DNA of 64,000 bases, from assembly GCF_032854445.1 (NCBI RefSeq), contig NC_088295.1:82316644-82380643 (forward strand), in the 5' to 3' direction. Under the pieces are notes generated by a model. It made no database searches, had not been told where the DNA came from, and was given only the letters and a program-made list of their open reading frames with translations. This document shows, one piece after another, positions 1 through 12,600 of the stretch. Within the stretch, counting starts at the first letter, position 1; every line of letters begins with the position of its first letter. Source of the stretch: Liolophura sinensis. Lineage: Eukaryota; Mollusca; Polyplacophora; Chitonida; Chitonidae. The position numbers and the translations under genes are program-made.

Positions 1-3000
1 GTTGTTGTAGAGATACTAGGGCCGGTTGTTGTAGCACTGGCAGTCACATGAGAAGTACTTGTTGAAGGTGGTGATTGTGTGGATGCTACAGTCGAAGTTG
101 CTACTGGTGCCGCTGTTGTATCTGTACTGTGGACTGAAGCCGCTGTAGTTCCTATTGTTTCAGAGATACTAGTGCCAGTTGTTCTACTACTCGAAGTTGT
201 CACTTGTGCTGTTGTCGAATCTGTACCGTGGACTGATGGCGTTGTGGTCTCTGTTGTTGTAGAGATACTAGGGCCGGTTGTTGTAGCACTGGCAGTTACA
301 TCAGAAGTACTTGTTGAAGGTGGTGATTGTGTGGATGCTACACTCGAAGTTGCTACTGGTGCCGTTCTTGTATCTGTACTGTGGACTAACGGCGTTGTAG
401 TTTCTCTGGTTATAGAGATACTAGGACCAGTTGTTGTAGCACTGGGAGTTACATCAGAAGTACTTGTAGAGGGTGGTGATTGTGTGGATGCTACACTTAC
501 AGTTGCTACTGGTGCTGTTGTTGTATCTGTACTGTGGGCTGAAAGCGTTGTAGTTTCTGTTGTTGTAGAGATACTATGGCCGGTTGTTGTAGCACTGGGA
601 GTTACATGAGAAGTACTTGTTAAAGGTGGTGATTGTGTGGATGCTACACTCGAAGTTGGTAATGCTCCTGTTGTATCTGTAGTGTGGACTGACGGCGTTG
701 TAGTTTCTGTTGTTAAATGGATACCAGGACCAGTTGTTAAAGCACTGGGAGTTACATCAGAAGTACTTGTTGAAGGTGATGTTTGTGTGGAAGCTACAGT
801 CGAAGTTGCTACTGGTGCCGCTGTTGTATCTGTACTATGGACTGAAGCCGCTGTAGGTCCTATTGTTTCAGAGATACTAGTGCCAGTTGTTCTACTACTC
901 GAAGTTGTCACTTGTGCTGTTGTCGAATCTGTACTGTGGACTGATGGCGTTGTGGTTTCTGTTGTTGTAGAGATACTAGGGCCGGTTGTTGTAGCACTGG
1001 CAGTTACATGAGAAGTAATTGTTGAAGGTGGTGATTGTGTGGATGCCACACTCGAAGTTGCTACTGGTGCCGTTGTTGTATCTGTACTGTGGACTAACGG
1101 CGTTGTAGTTTCTCTGGTTATAGAGATACTAGGACCAGTTGTTGTAGCACTGGGAGTTACATCAGAAGTACTTGTAGAGGGTGGTGATTGTGTGGATGCC
1201 ACACTTACAGTTGCTACTGGTGCTGTTGTTGTATCTGTACTGTGGACTGAAAGCGTTGTAGTTTCTGTTGTTGTAGAGATACTATGGCCGGTTGTTGTAG
1301 CACTGGGAGTTACATGAGAAGTACTTGTTGAAGGTGGTGATTGTGTGGATGCTACACTCGAAGTTGGTAATGCTCCTGTTGTTGTATCTGTAGTGTGGAC
1401 TGACGGCGTTGTAGTTTCTGTTGTTAAATGGATACCAGGACCAGTTGTTAAAGCACTGGGAGTTACATCAGAAGTACTTGTTGAAGGTGATGTTTGTGTG
1501 GAAGCTACAGTCGAAGTTGCTACTGGTGCCGCTGTTGTATCTGTACTATGGACTGAAGCCGCTGTAGGTCCTATTGTTTCAGAGATACTAGTGCCAGTTG
1601 TTCTACTACTCGAAGTTGTCACTTGTGCTGTTGTCGAATCTGTACTGTGGACTGATGGCGTTGTGGTTTCTGTTGTTGTAGAGATACTAGGGCCGGTTGT
1701 TGTAGCACTGGCAGTTACATGAGAAGTAATTGTTGAAGGTGGTGATTGTGTGGATGCCACACTCGAAGTTGCTACTGGTGCCGTTGTTGTATCTGTACTG
1801 TGGACTAACGGCGTTGTAGTTTCTCTGGTTATAGAGATACTAGGACCAGTTGTTGTAGCACTGGGAGTTACATCAGAAGTACTTGCAGAGGGTGGTGATT
1901 GTGTGGATGCCACACTTACAGTTGCTACTGGTGCTGTTGTTGTATCTGTACTGTGGACTGAAAGCGTTGTAGTTTCTGTTGTTGTAAAGATACTATGGCC
2001 GGTTGTTGTAGCACTGGAGTTACATGAGAAGTACTTGTTAAAGGTGGTGATTGTGTGGATGCTACACTCGAAGTTGGTAATGCTCCTGTTGTTGTATCTG
2101 TAGTGTGGACTGACGGCGTTGTAGTTTCTGTTGTTAAATGGATACCAGGACCAGTTGTTGTAGCACTGGGAATTACATCAGAAGTACTTGTTGAAGGTGA
2201 TGTTTGTGTGGAAGCTACAGTCGAAGTTGTTACTGGTGCCGCTGTTGTATCTGTACTATGGACTGAAGCCGCTGTAGGTCCTATTGTTTCAGAGATACTA
2301 GTGCCAGTTGTTCTACTACTCGAAGTTGTCACTTGTGCTGTTGTCGAATCTGTACTGTGGACTGATGGCGTTGTGGTTTCTGTTGTTGTAGAGATACTAG
2401 GGCCGGTTGTTGTAGCACTGGCAGTTACATGAGAAGTAATTGTTGAAGGTGGTGATTGTGTGGATGCCACACTCGAAGTTGCTACTGGTGCCGTTGTTGT
2501 ATCTGTACTGTGGACTAACGGCGTTGTAGTTTCTCTGGTTATAGAGATACTAGGACCAGTTGTTGTAGCACTGGCAGGTACATCAGAAGTACTTGTAGAG
2601 AGTGGTGATTGTGTGGATGCTACACTTACAGTTGCTACTGGTGCTGTTGTTGTATCTGTACTGTGGACTGATGGCGTTGTAGTTTCTGTTGTTGTAGAGA
2701 TACTATGGCCGGTTGTTGTAGCACTGGGAGTTACATGAGAAGTACTTGTTGAAGGTGGTGATTGTGTGGATGCTACACTCGAAGTTGGTAATGCTCCTGT
2801 TGTTGTATCTGTAGTGTGGACTGACGGCGTTGTAGTTTCTGTTGTTAAATGGATACCAGGACCAGTTGTTGTAGCACTGGGAATTACATCAGAAGTACTT
2901 GTTGAAGGTGATGTTTGTGTGGAAGCTACAGTCGAAGTTGCTACTGGTGCCGCTGTTGTATCTGTACTATGGACTGAAGCCGCTGTAGGTCCTATTGTTT

Positions 3001-6000
3001 CAGAGATACTAGTGCCAGTTGTTCTACTACTCGAAGTTGTCACTTGTGCTGTTGTCGAATCTGTACTGTGGACTGATGGCGTTGTGGTTTCTGTTGTTGT
3101 AGAGATACTAGGGCCGGTTGTTGTAGCACTGGCAGTTACATGAGAAGTAATTGTTGAAGGTGGTGATTGTGTGGATGCCACACTCGAAGTTGCTACTGGT
3201 GCCGTTGTTGTATCTGTACTGTGGACTAACGGCGTTGTAGTTTCTCTGGTTATAGAGATACTAGGACCAGTTGTTGTAGCACTGGCAGGTACATCAGAAG
3301 TACTTGTAGAGAGTGGTGATTGTGTGGATGCTACACTTACAGTTGCTACTGGTGCTGTTGTTGTATCTGTACTGTGGACTGATGGCGTTGTAGTTTCTGT
3401 TGTTGTAGAGATACTATGGCCGGTTGTTGTAGCACTGGCAGTTACATCAGAAGTACTTGTTGAAGGTGGTGATTGTGTGGATGCTACACTCGAAGTTGGT
3501 AATGCTCCTGTTGTTGTATCTGTACTGTGGACTGATGGTGTTGTAGTTTCTCTGGTTATAGAGATACTAGGACCAGTTGTTGTAACACTGGCAGTTACAT
3601 CAGAAGTACTTGTAGAGGGTGGTGATTGTGTGGCTGCTACACTTACAGTTGCTACTGGTGCTGTTGTTGTATCTGTACTGTGGACTGAAAGTGTTGTACT
3701 TTCTGTGGTTGTAGAGATACTAAGGCCGGTTGTTGTAGCACTGGGAGTTACATCAGAAGTACTTGTTGAAGGTGGTGATTGTGTGGAAGCTACAGTCGAA
3801 GTTGCTACTGGTGCCGTTGTTGTATCTGTACTGTGGACTAACGGCGTTGTAGTTTCTCTGGTTATAGAGATACTAGGACCAGTTGTTGTAGCACTGGGAG
3901 TTACATCAGAAGTACTTGTAGAGGGTGGTGATTGTGTGGATGCCACACTTACAGTTGCTACTGGTGCTGTTGTTGTATCTGTACTGTGGACTGATGGCGT
4001 TGTAGTTTCTGTTGTTGTAGAGATACTATGGCCGGTTGTTGTAGCACTGGGAGTTACATGAGAAGTACTTGTTAAAGGTGGTGATTGTGTGGATGCTACA
4101 CTCGAAGTTGGTAATGCTCCTGTTGTTGTATCTGTAGTGTGGACTGACGGCGTTGTAGTTTCTGTTGTTAAATGGATACCAGGACCAGTTGTTGTAGCAC
4201 TGGGAGTTACATCAGAAGTACTTGTTGAAGGTGATGTTTGTGTGGAAGCTACAGTCGAAGTTGCTACTGGTGCCGCTGTTGTATCTGTACTATGGACTGA
4301 AGCCGCTGTAGGTCCTATTGTTTCAGAGATACTAGTGCCAGTTGTTCTACTACTCGAAGTTGTCACTTGTGCTGTTGTCGAATCTGTACTGTGGACTGAT
4401 GGCGTTGTGGTTTCTGTTGTTGTAGAGATACTAGGGCCGGTTGTTGTAGCACTGGCAGTTACATGGGAAGTAATTGTTGAAGGTGGTGATTGTGTGGATG
4501 CCACACTCGAAGTTGCTACTGGTGCCGTTGTTGTATCTGTACTGTGGACTAACGGCGTTGTAGTTTCTCTCGTTATAGAGATACTAGGACCAGTTGTTGT
4601 AGCACTGGCAGTTACATCAGAAGTACTTGTAGAGAGTGGTGATTGTGTGGATGCTACACTTACAGTTGCTACTGGTGCTGTTGTTGTATCTGCACTGTGG
4701 ACTGATGGCGTTGTAGTTTCTGTTGTTGTAGAGATACTATGGCCGGTTGTTGTAGCACTGGCAGTTACATCAGAAGTACTTGTTGAAGGTGGTGATTGTG
4801 TGGATGCTACACTCGAAGTTGGTAATGCTCCTGTTGTTGTATCTGTAGTGTGGACTGACGGCGTTGTAGTTTCTGTTGTTAAATGGATACCAGGACCAGT
4901 TGTTGTAGCACTGGGAGTTACATGAGAAGTACTTGTTGAAGATGATGTTTGTGTGGAAGCTACAGTCGAAGTTGTTACTGGTGCCGTTGTTGTATCTGTA
5001 CTATGGACTGAAGCCGCTGTAGTTCCTATTGTTTCAGAGATACTAGTGCCAGTTGTTCTACTACTCGAAGTTGTCACTTGTGCTGTTGTCGAACCTGTAC
5101 TGTGGACTAATGGCGTTGTGGTTTCTGTTGTTGTAGAGATACTAGGGCCGGTTGTTGTAGCACTGGCAGTTACATGAGAAGTAATTGTTGAAGGTGGTGA
5201 TTGTGTGGATGCCACACTCGAAGTTGCTACTGGTGCCGTTGTTGTATCTGTACTGTGGACTAACGGCGTTGTAGTTTCTCTGGTTATAGAGATACTAGGA
5301 CCAGTTGTTGTAGCACTGGCAGTTACATCAGAAGTACTTGTAGAGAGTGGTGATTGTGTGGATGCTACACTTACAGTTGCTACTGGTGCTGTTGTTGTAT
5401 CTGTACTGTGGACTGATGGCGTTGTAGTTTCTGTTGTTGTAGAGATACTATGGCCGGTTGTTGTAGCACTGGCAGTTACATCAGAAGTACTTGTTGAAGG
5501 TGGTGATTGTGTGGATGCTACACTCGAAGTTGGTAATGCTCCTGTTGTTGTATCTGTAGTGTGGACTGACGGCGTTGTAGTTTCTGTTGTTAAATGGATA
5601 CCAGGACCAGTTGTTGTAGCACTGGGAGTTACATCAGAAGTACTTGTTGAAGATGATGTTTGTGTGGAAGCTACAGTCGAAGTTGTTACTGGTGCCGTTG
5701 TTGTATCTGTACTATGGACTGAAGCCGCTGTAGTTCCTATTGTTTCAGAGATACTAGTGCCAGTTGTTCTACTACTCGAAGTTGTCACTTGTGCTGTTGT
5801 CGAACCTGTACTGTGGACTGACAGCGTTGTAGTTTCTGTTGTAGTAGAGATACTAGGACCAGTTGTTGTAGCACTGGGAGTTACATCAGAAGTACTTGTT
5901 GAAGGTGATGTTTGTGTGGAAGCTACAGTCGAAGTTGCTACTAGTGCCGCTGTTGTATCTGTACTATGGACTGAAGTCGCTGTAGGTCCTATTGTTTCAG

Positions 6001-6654
6001 AGATACTAGTGCCAGTTGTTCTACTACTCGAAGTTGTGACTTGTGCTGTTGTCGAATCTGTACTGTGGACTGATGGCGTTGTGGTTTCTGTTGTTGTAGA
6101 GATACTAGGGCCGGTTGTTGTAGTACTGGGAGTTACATCAGAAGTACTTGTTGAAGGTGATGTTTGTGTGGAAGCTACAGTCGAAGTTGCTACTGGTGCC
6201 GCTGTTGTATCTGTACTGTGGACTGAAGCCGCTGTAGTTCCTATTGTTTCAGAGATACTAGGACCAGTTGTTGTAGCACTGGCAGGTACATCAGAAGTAC
6301 TTGTAGAGGGTGGTGATTGTGTGGATGCTACACTTTCAGTTGCTACTGGTGCTGTTGTTGTATCTGTACGGTGGACTGAAAGCGTTGTAGTTTCTGTTGT
6401 AGAGATACTAAGGTCGGTTGTTGTAGCACTGGGAGTTACATCAGAAGTACTTGTTGAAGGTGGTGATTGTGTGGCTGCTACACTCGAAGTTGGTATTGCT
6501 CCTGTTGTTGTATCTGTACTGTGGACTGACAGCGTTGTAGTTTCTGTGGTTGTAGAGATACTTGGGCCAGTCGTTGTACCACTGGGAGTGACTTCAGAAG
6601 AACTGGAAGGAGACAGTTGCGTTGTTGTTCTTGCTGTTGTCGTTGTGTCTGATA
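1..6654 (-). repeat. Coding tandem array: 153-bp units in a 711-bp higher-order repeat
   Basis: The basic unit is 51 residues (153 bp); the one I counted is about 59% Thr+Ser, with Pro and no Cys (core motifs VHSTDTTTAPVATS, VASTQSPPSTSTS, TTTGPSISTTTETTTPS). A short variant of 33 residues (TTSSSRTTGTSISETIG) lacks 18 residues of the unit. One short plus four full units make 237 residues, 711 bp. The same landmark recurs at 637, 1345, 2055, 2766, 4089, 4800 and 5511: spacings 708, 710, 711, 1323, 711 and 711. The 708 spacing is a 3-bp deletion, the 710 spacing is the frameshift, and 1323 is one higher-order copy plus four plain units. The array degenerates toward its 5' (right) end, as expected where homogenisation is weakest. 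Confidence 0.93.
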
Positions 6655-9600
6655 CTGAAATAAAATATACTTTTTTTAGCCACTTTTTTGCACAGGGTTA
6701 ACAATGTGATTTGCCTCAATCGTGACCGACCCAAACCTGTTCTTAATGTGTCATCCTTATGCAGAGGTCTGTAACATTACGTGTACCTGTACATCTTCTG
6801 AGCTAATTTGCATAATTCGAAATGACCAATAGAAACCAAGGTAATATTGTAAACCATCGTTTATCGTAAAGATGTTGTTGTAAAATTACTGTGAATGAAC
6901 GAAGCGGGAGGATGAATACGGGACAAGTTTTACCAAATGCCTTGAGAGATATCGGGTTTTATATACTCATATTATTGTGACTCGAATTACTCGTTTCATA
7001 TTAATGTCAAAGAATTTTTTAATGCACAATTCTTTAGTACTGTTTAAAGTTTCCTAATTTGAAGAAGTGAAGAACATCGCGGCAGGTATCCGATATTATT
7101 GTTGCCAATATTAAGACAGATCCTAATGAAACTTACTACACGTTAGTATGGCATGAAAGGTGATTATAGCGTATGAGGGGATAATTAGGTTACTTGACAC
7201 GAGAATCTACGATTCATATTCGGAACCTTGATTTAAAATGGTTTTTAATGGTGAGTTTTAACAGTGTGAGCCATCAAATTCCTTTGTTGATTACACACTT
7301 TGTGGAAATTACAGCCACTACTTCGGAAGTGTGCAGAATTATCCATGTGAGATTTGTAGCCTCGGTCAACTTCATGTTCCTTATACGAAAACGACCTGTT
7401 TGTCATTTACATCAATTCCCGAAGCACTGAAGCATTTATGTGATTGCTATCATTGTCAAGCCACGGTTTTCTTCTTCGTCCGATGCCTCGAGTAACATTT
7501 TGTCTAAAAGGAGTACAATCCTAATTACATCACTGTCTTTGTCCATGCGCGTATTTATGCATTCTGGCTTTTTGTAATCGATGCGTGTTTTCATGTATAC
7601 ATGTAAACGCAAAACAGAAAAGGCTGTTCCAAGAACCAATCTTAATGAGTGACTGCTCTGAATGATGAGCTGATTCCGATATAAACGTTGGTATAGCTTA
7701 GCCAAATAATTATAAACCATGGAAAGTTTTTTTGAACAATGTTGTGATTAAGCTGTTGAAATTCAAAAATTTCGGAGCGCAACACTGTATTTCGTGTTCT
7801 CTTTAGATTTAGACATTTTTCATAAATATGAAGACTTTATTGTCTCTGGAATAACACCTGAGATAACATCTTATGATGAATAATTTAAATAGCGATGATG
7901 AATAAAAAAATGCTGAATAAAGGCGACTGATCTCGCAGCCACCGCATTCGTTAGAAGCTCCTGGGCCATTTGGCCGCGCATGCACCCTAACCACGGAGGC
8001 TACGCAACTTGTTGAAGTGCTTTCACTATGCTATGCATTTGATTAACACGTCTGATTTTCTGTTGAATAAACTCTGAGTGGATAAGTGGCCGTCTGCCAA
8101 ACACGTAAATTCCGGTTGGGTCGAAACTCCCTTTAGGCAGTAAACGGAGTGATATAAAATCTTACGTAGCGATATACGTGCTGTCTGCATCGATTTGATG
8201 ATGATGAATACCCACCTCCACTTGTTGAAGTCGTCGATGAATCAGCTGTGGTCGTCGTAATCAGCGTCATGAATGTAGACAGTGTACTTGTCGCGGGGGA
8301 ACTAGTAACCCCGGGGGACGTACTTTCAGTCGTGACCGGTGATGTTGACCCAGACACGTTGACGCCATTGTAGATTGCTACTATAAACAGAACGTTTTCA
8401 TTTTGTAGTCTTGGAATAAGTACACTCAAAATTCTGCCAAATTTAACAGAAAGTCTGTTGTCTGAGTGATGCTAGAACGTATTCTGTTATTATAATACAA
8501 TATTGTGCGTGTCATATTCAACGTAATATCCGGTTAGCCTAATAGAATGGTTATGCTGGATCAACAGAATATGCGTTATTTTTACACAATAATCTGCTGT
8601 AATAACAGAATACATTCTAGCATTACTCAGATAACATACTTTCTGTTAAATTTAACAGATAAATTTTTGGAGCGCTGCGTTTATCAGGATATAAACAACT
8701 TAATACACGAACATGACGTATACATCAGATATTAAACACTGTCTACAAAATAGTTCAATTTATTATCTTTATTTTTTTGTTTTTGTTTTTAAAGCCAGTA
8801 TTGTGCCTTTGAAACTTTGTATTCTATGCATGGTGGCTTTTTCTGGTCATACTGGAAACAGTGACGTCACACTAGGTATATGTCACTTAACACGGCTAGA
8901 TTGTGCCATTCAAAATACATATACATGCACATGGATATCTAAGAATGCATTCGCGGAATGTACCCGGAAAACAACGAGGCAAAAAATATATATGTGGCGT
9001 CACTTATAACCTCAGTCACTACAGCTGAATCTGATGCTTTAAAAGCATTTTACTCGTTTGAAATATTCGAAGAAAATAAACGGAACTATTTCCCTGAACA
9101 GTATTTCATAGCATATAGTTCAGCTTAGTTTTTATTAATGCTGACAATTAATGATATACATTTAAAGAAACTAATTTATAATTGTTAAGGGAAGAGCTTT
9201 CAATAACTCACTTAAACTATTGAAACGAAATAATTTTTAAAACCTATAACCATTGGTAGTAATAATCGTCCCTAGCAAATTCTGTACCACCAGTAATCAT
9301 TGTATTCTCAAAAAGCTGTTATATAATCATCGCCCAGACAGATACGATGATTAAAATTTGCAGATGGTTGAAGATATCTATGACCGTCACTTGGAGAAAA
9401 TGCAAACATACTACATGTGTACATCACCCGCGCCCAGTAAGAAAACACTATGACCCTTAAAACATGTTTTAGTTTTAATACCTTGTTTTCCTCCATGATT
9501 CAGGTTGAAGTTAGCTGTCTGTACAATTCCGGTCAAATTACATTTACATATACGTAAAGTTCAGTCGGGAGGCCCAGTGACCTGCTGCAACTATCACGAA

Positions 9601-12600
9601 CTTTACCACCGAGGTCACGTGTTCGAATCCGGCTCTCGCTGATTCGGCTTGTTGAAACATTAAGTCAAGAGGTCTGCTCGTTACCTGGCATAGGTCGGCG
9701 TTAATATAATTAAATAAATATCCTACACCAAACCTGCCACTTTGTGCTATAATATTGGATGCCATTAAGCTTTAATGACCCTTGAAAAGTATAAATGAAA
9801 GGTATGCACTGAGGAGACCCTGCTACAAGGAACTCAACTCTTTATGTGATTTTAAAAATTTCGCTTAAATGCGATACAACTGAATTAATCAAAACACTTT
9901 CAGCACGCTGAAACGCTGATTTTTTTTAGCCACTTTTCTATTAGTGGCATGTAGGAATCCAAGAGAAAACCATGACTTTGCGACGTATGGCTTTCCAATG
10001 TTCCGTTAAAAGTCTCTGCGTGTTAAACAATAGTGTTTATCAGGGCAATGAAAAGGAACTTGCAAAAAAGCAGTTGCACAGCAGAACTATACTCAGCTCT
10101 GAACTATTATTTATCCCAACTCGTACAATTGCTTTTTTCCAGCTGGTAAAGTTTATCTTAAGAAACACGTATTTCAAAGAAAAGTACTATCGATTCATTG
10201 TTAAAACCAAGGTAAAGTAGGCCTATACAATTAAGACAAGACAAATCACACATTTTTGTACGAATCTCGCTTGACACAGGAATGCTCATCTGCCTTCATT
10301 TAAATGTGGATAAAAATTAGCAACATAGTTTTAGAGGTACTGTTTACTCTAATTAGCGAACCAATCAAGTCGAAGTTTGACCTCACCAAAGTCAAATGTC
10401 AGTCTACCAGTAAGCAGCATGTAGTTTATAAGATATACCGTTGTTGTAGGTTTATTTCTATACCAAGCTTTACTGGCTGTGAAGTGGAGTAGACCATTTC
10501 TTCTTTTCGCACTTCCTACAGCCAAAGATTTTTTCATATGCTATGAATACCAATCTATACCATTATATACCCTACTTTACCTTTCTCTTATTGGAACTTA
10601 GTCTGTATCTAGTGGTAAGTCTGGCACCCTACACACTATTCTCAGCACACCCCTCACTAGCAGAATAAGCAAGTTTCCTTTGACAGTGCAAGTAAACTTT
10701 GTGTCTGGTGGTGGTTATCCTTTATACATTCAACAACCAGAGTTAAAAGGTTTTTCATGCTCACGTCATGTCCAGTTTTTCTGCTGATCGAAAGTTCTCA
10801 CGCTGTCAGCCATTTCGTATGATTATCAGACAGGCTGACAGCTGGACCTGTCTGTGGTGGAACCTTTACTCTACTTCAGACAATGATACGGTTGTCTCGT
10901 ACATTGCCTTCATTTAAATGTCTTTGTAAAAAATAAAGTTATAATCCTAATATTCCGGTCCTACGTTTCTGTTGAACGGATGTATCGTGGTTGAATGGAT
11001 TCCATATTTGCATACAGGAACAAGCGGCAATCGAACGCAAGACTGATAAACGTATAGAGATTGTATATAGAATCCACTTAACCGAGCACACAAACAAAAC
11101 TTAGGCCTAATAAGGCTGATTTCGTGTACCCATTCTAGTGTACCCATTCTCGTTATATGTACAATTTCGATCAAATTACATTTACATATACATAATGTTT
11201 GGTCGGGAGCCTCTCTGCAACTATCATGAAGCTCTCGCTGTTTCGACTACAAACCGGTCGATCCTGGTGAAGGGAAATGTGAACATTCCACACTGACACT
11301 CTCCAAGCTCCTTTAGTGCATTGCCCTTTTCAAATGTAGTTGTCGTAGATGTAGACAGTCCTATGCTCCATCCTGTTACCTGTGGTAACTAGAGGGAATG
11401 TTCACATTTGCCCTATGATCAACCACCTTGTGTTTGGGCTCATTGCATCTTTATGTCAAGAGGTTTGGTACCTGCCATATGTCGGCGGTTTTCTCCGGAC
11501 ACTCTGTTTTCTTCCATCCATAAACTTGACCCCAATTATACGATTGAAAAATTCTTGGGGACGGAAACAAATAATAATCCGGGTGTTATCCGACACAAAA
11601 CCTGTCACTTTTTGTCATAATATTCGTTGACGTTAAGCTTCCCAGAAAAATATAAATGAAAGGTATGAACTGCTGCAAAGATCTGGCCTCTTCATGTGAT
11701 TTTAAATTTCATGCGATTTTAAATTTCGCTTAAGTACAATACAACCGAAGTAATCGAAACACATTCAGGACACTGAAACGCTGATTTTTTCAGCGATGTT
11801 CCTGTTAATGGCATGTAGGAATCCAAGACAAAACCACGAATATTACTCATGTACTTTAGGACGTATGCCTTTGAAATGTTATGGGGTGTGAAAACAGAGT
11901 GGTCGGTTATCACAGTTCACAGTTCAAATTGACGACACAATTGATAATGACTAGTTATCCTAATTGTCGAGTTAACAGATTATTCACTATTGAGAGAAAA
12001 CAATATAAATTTGATTCGTGCCTTTACATTTTTGTTGAGTATATATGAAGTGATCAGTCTACAGTCGAGTGGCATCCTACCCTACTCTTACTGGCAGCAT
12101 TTATAAGCACCAATAAGCGGCAATCGGACGCTAGAGTGATAAATGTAAAGAGAATGTATGTCGACTGCAGATAGTCCAGGACACAACAGTCCTACATAAC
12201 AAGCTGGATTCCATGTACCCGTAATAAAATGCCGAGATCAGATACGTGCAATCTTACACAATCCGGACATGCTATGTAGATCAGTTAAATAGTTAACAGC
12301 TTTGCTTTGTTTTGTTGCTAATTACCTGTAAACTACAGGTCCCAGCGTAATAATATGTGCAAATACATAATCTTGTACATAGTCAAAAGTGACCTAAAAA
12401 ACGTTTTAGTATGCGTTTATGAAATGAAAATGAAAATTGACCTACTTTTGTGCTATTTTCATTAGAAGGCCGAAGACTAATGTGCATAAAATGGAAATGA
12501 AAACAAATTTTGGAGAAAAGTATGGAGAAAACCATAAGATGAAGCAGTTTTGCGGAAATAAACGGTTTCCATTAAACTCAAATACAGTATGACCGCCAGG

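Noticed and set aside
79-6701. Long plus-strand open frames rich in Val (ELLGPVVVAL / SEVLVEG type) across the repeat array
   Set aside because: They are the antisense of the Thr/Ser repeat. The minus strand has a signal peptide and three phase-matched exons; the plus-strand frames are broken by TGA in many units and have no exon signals.
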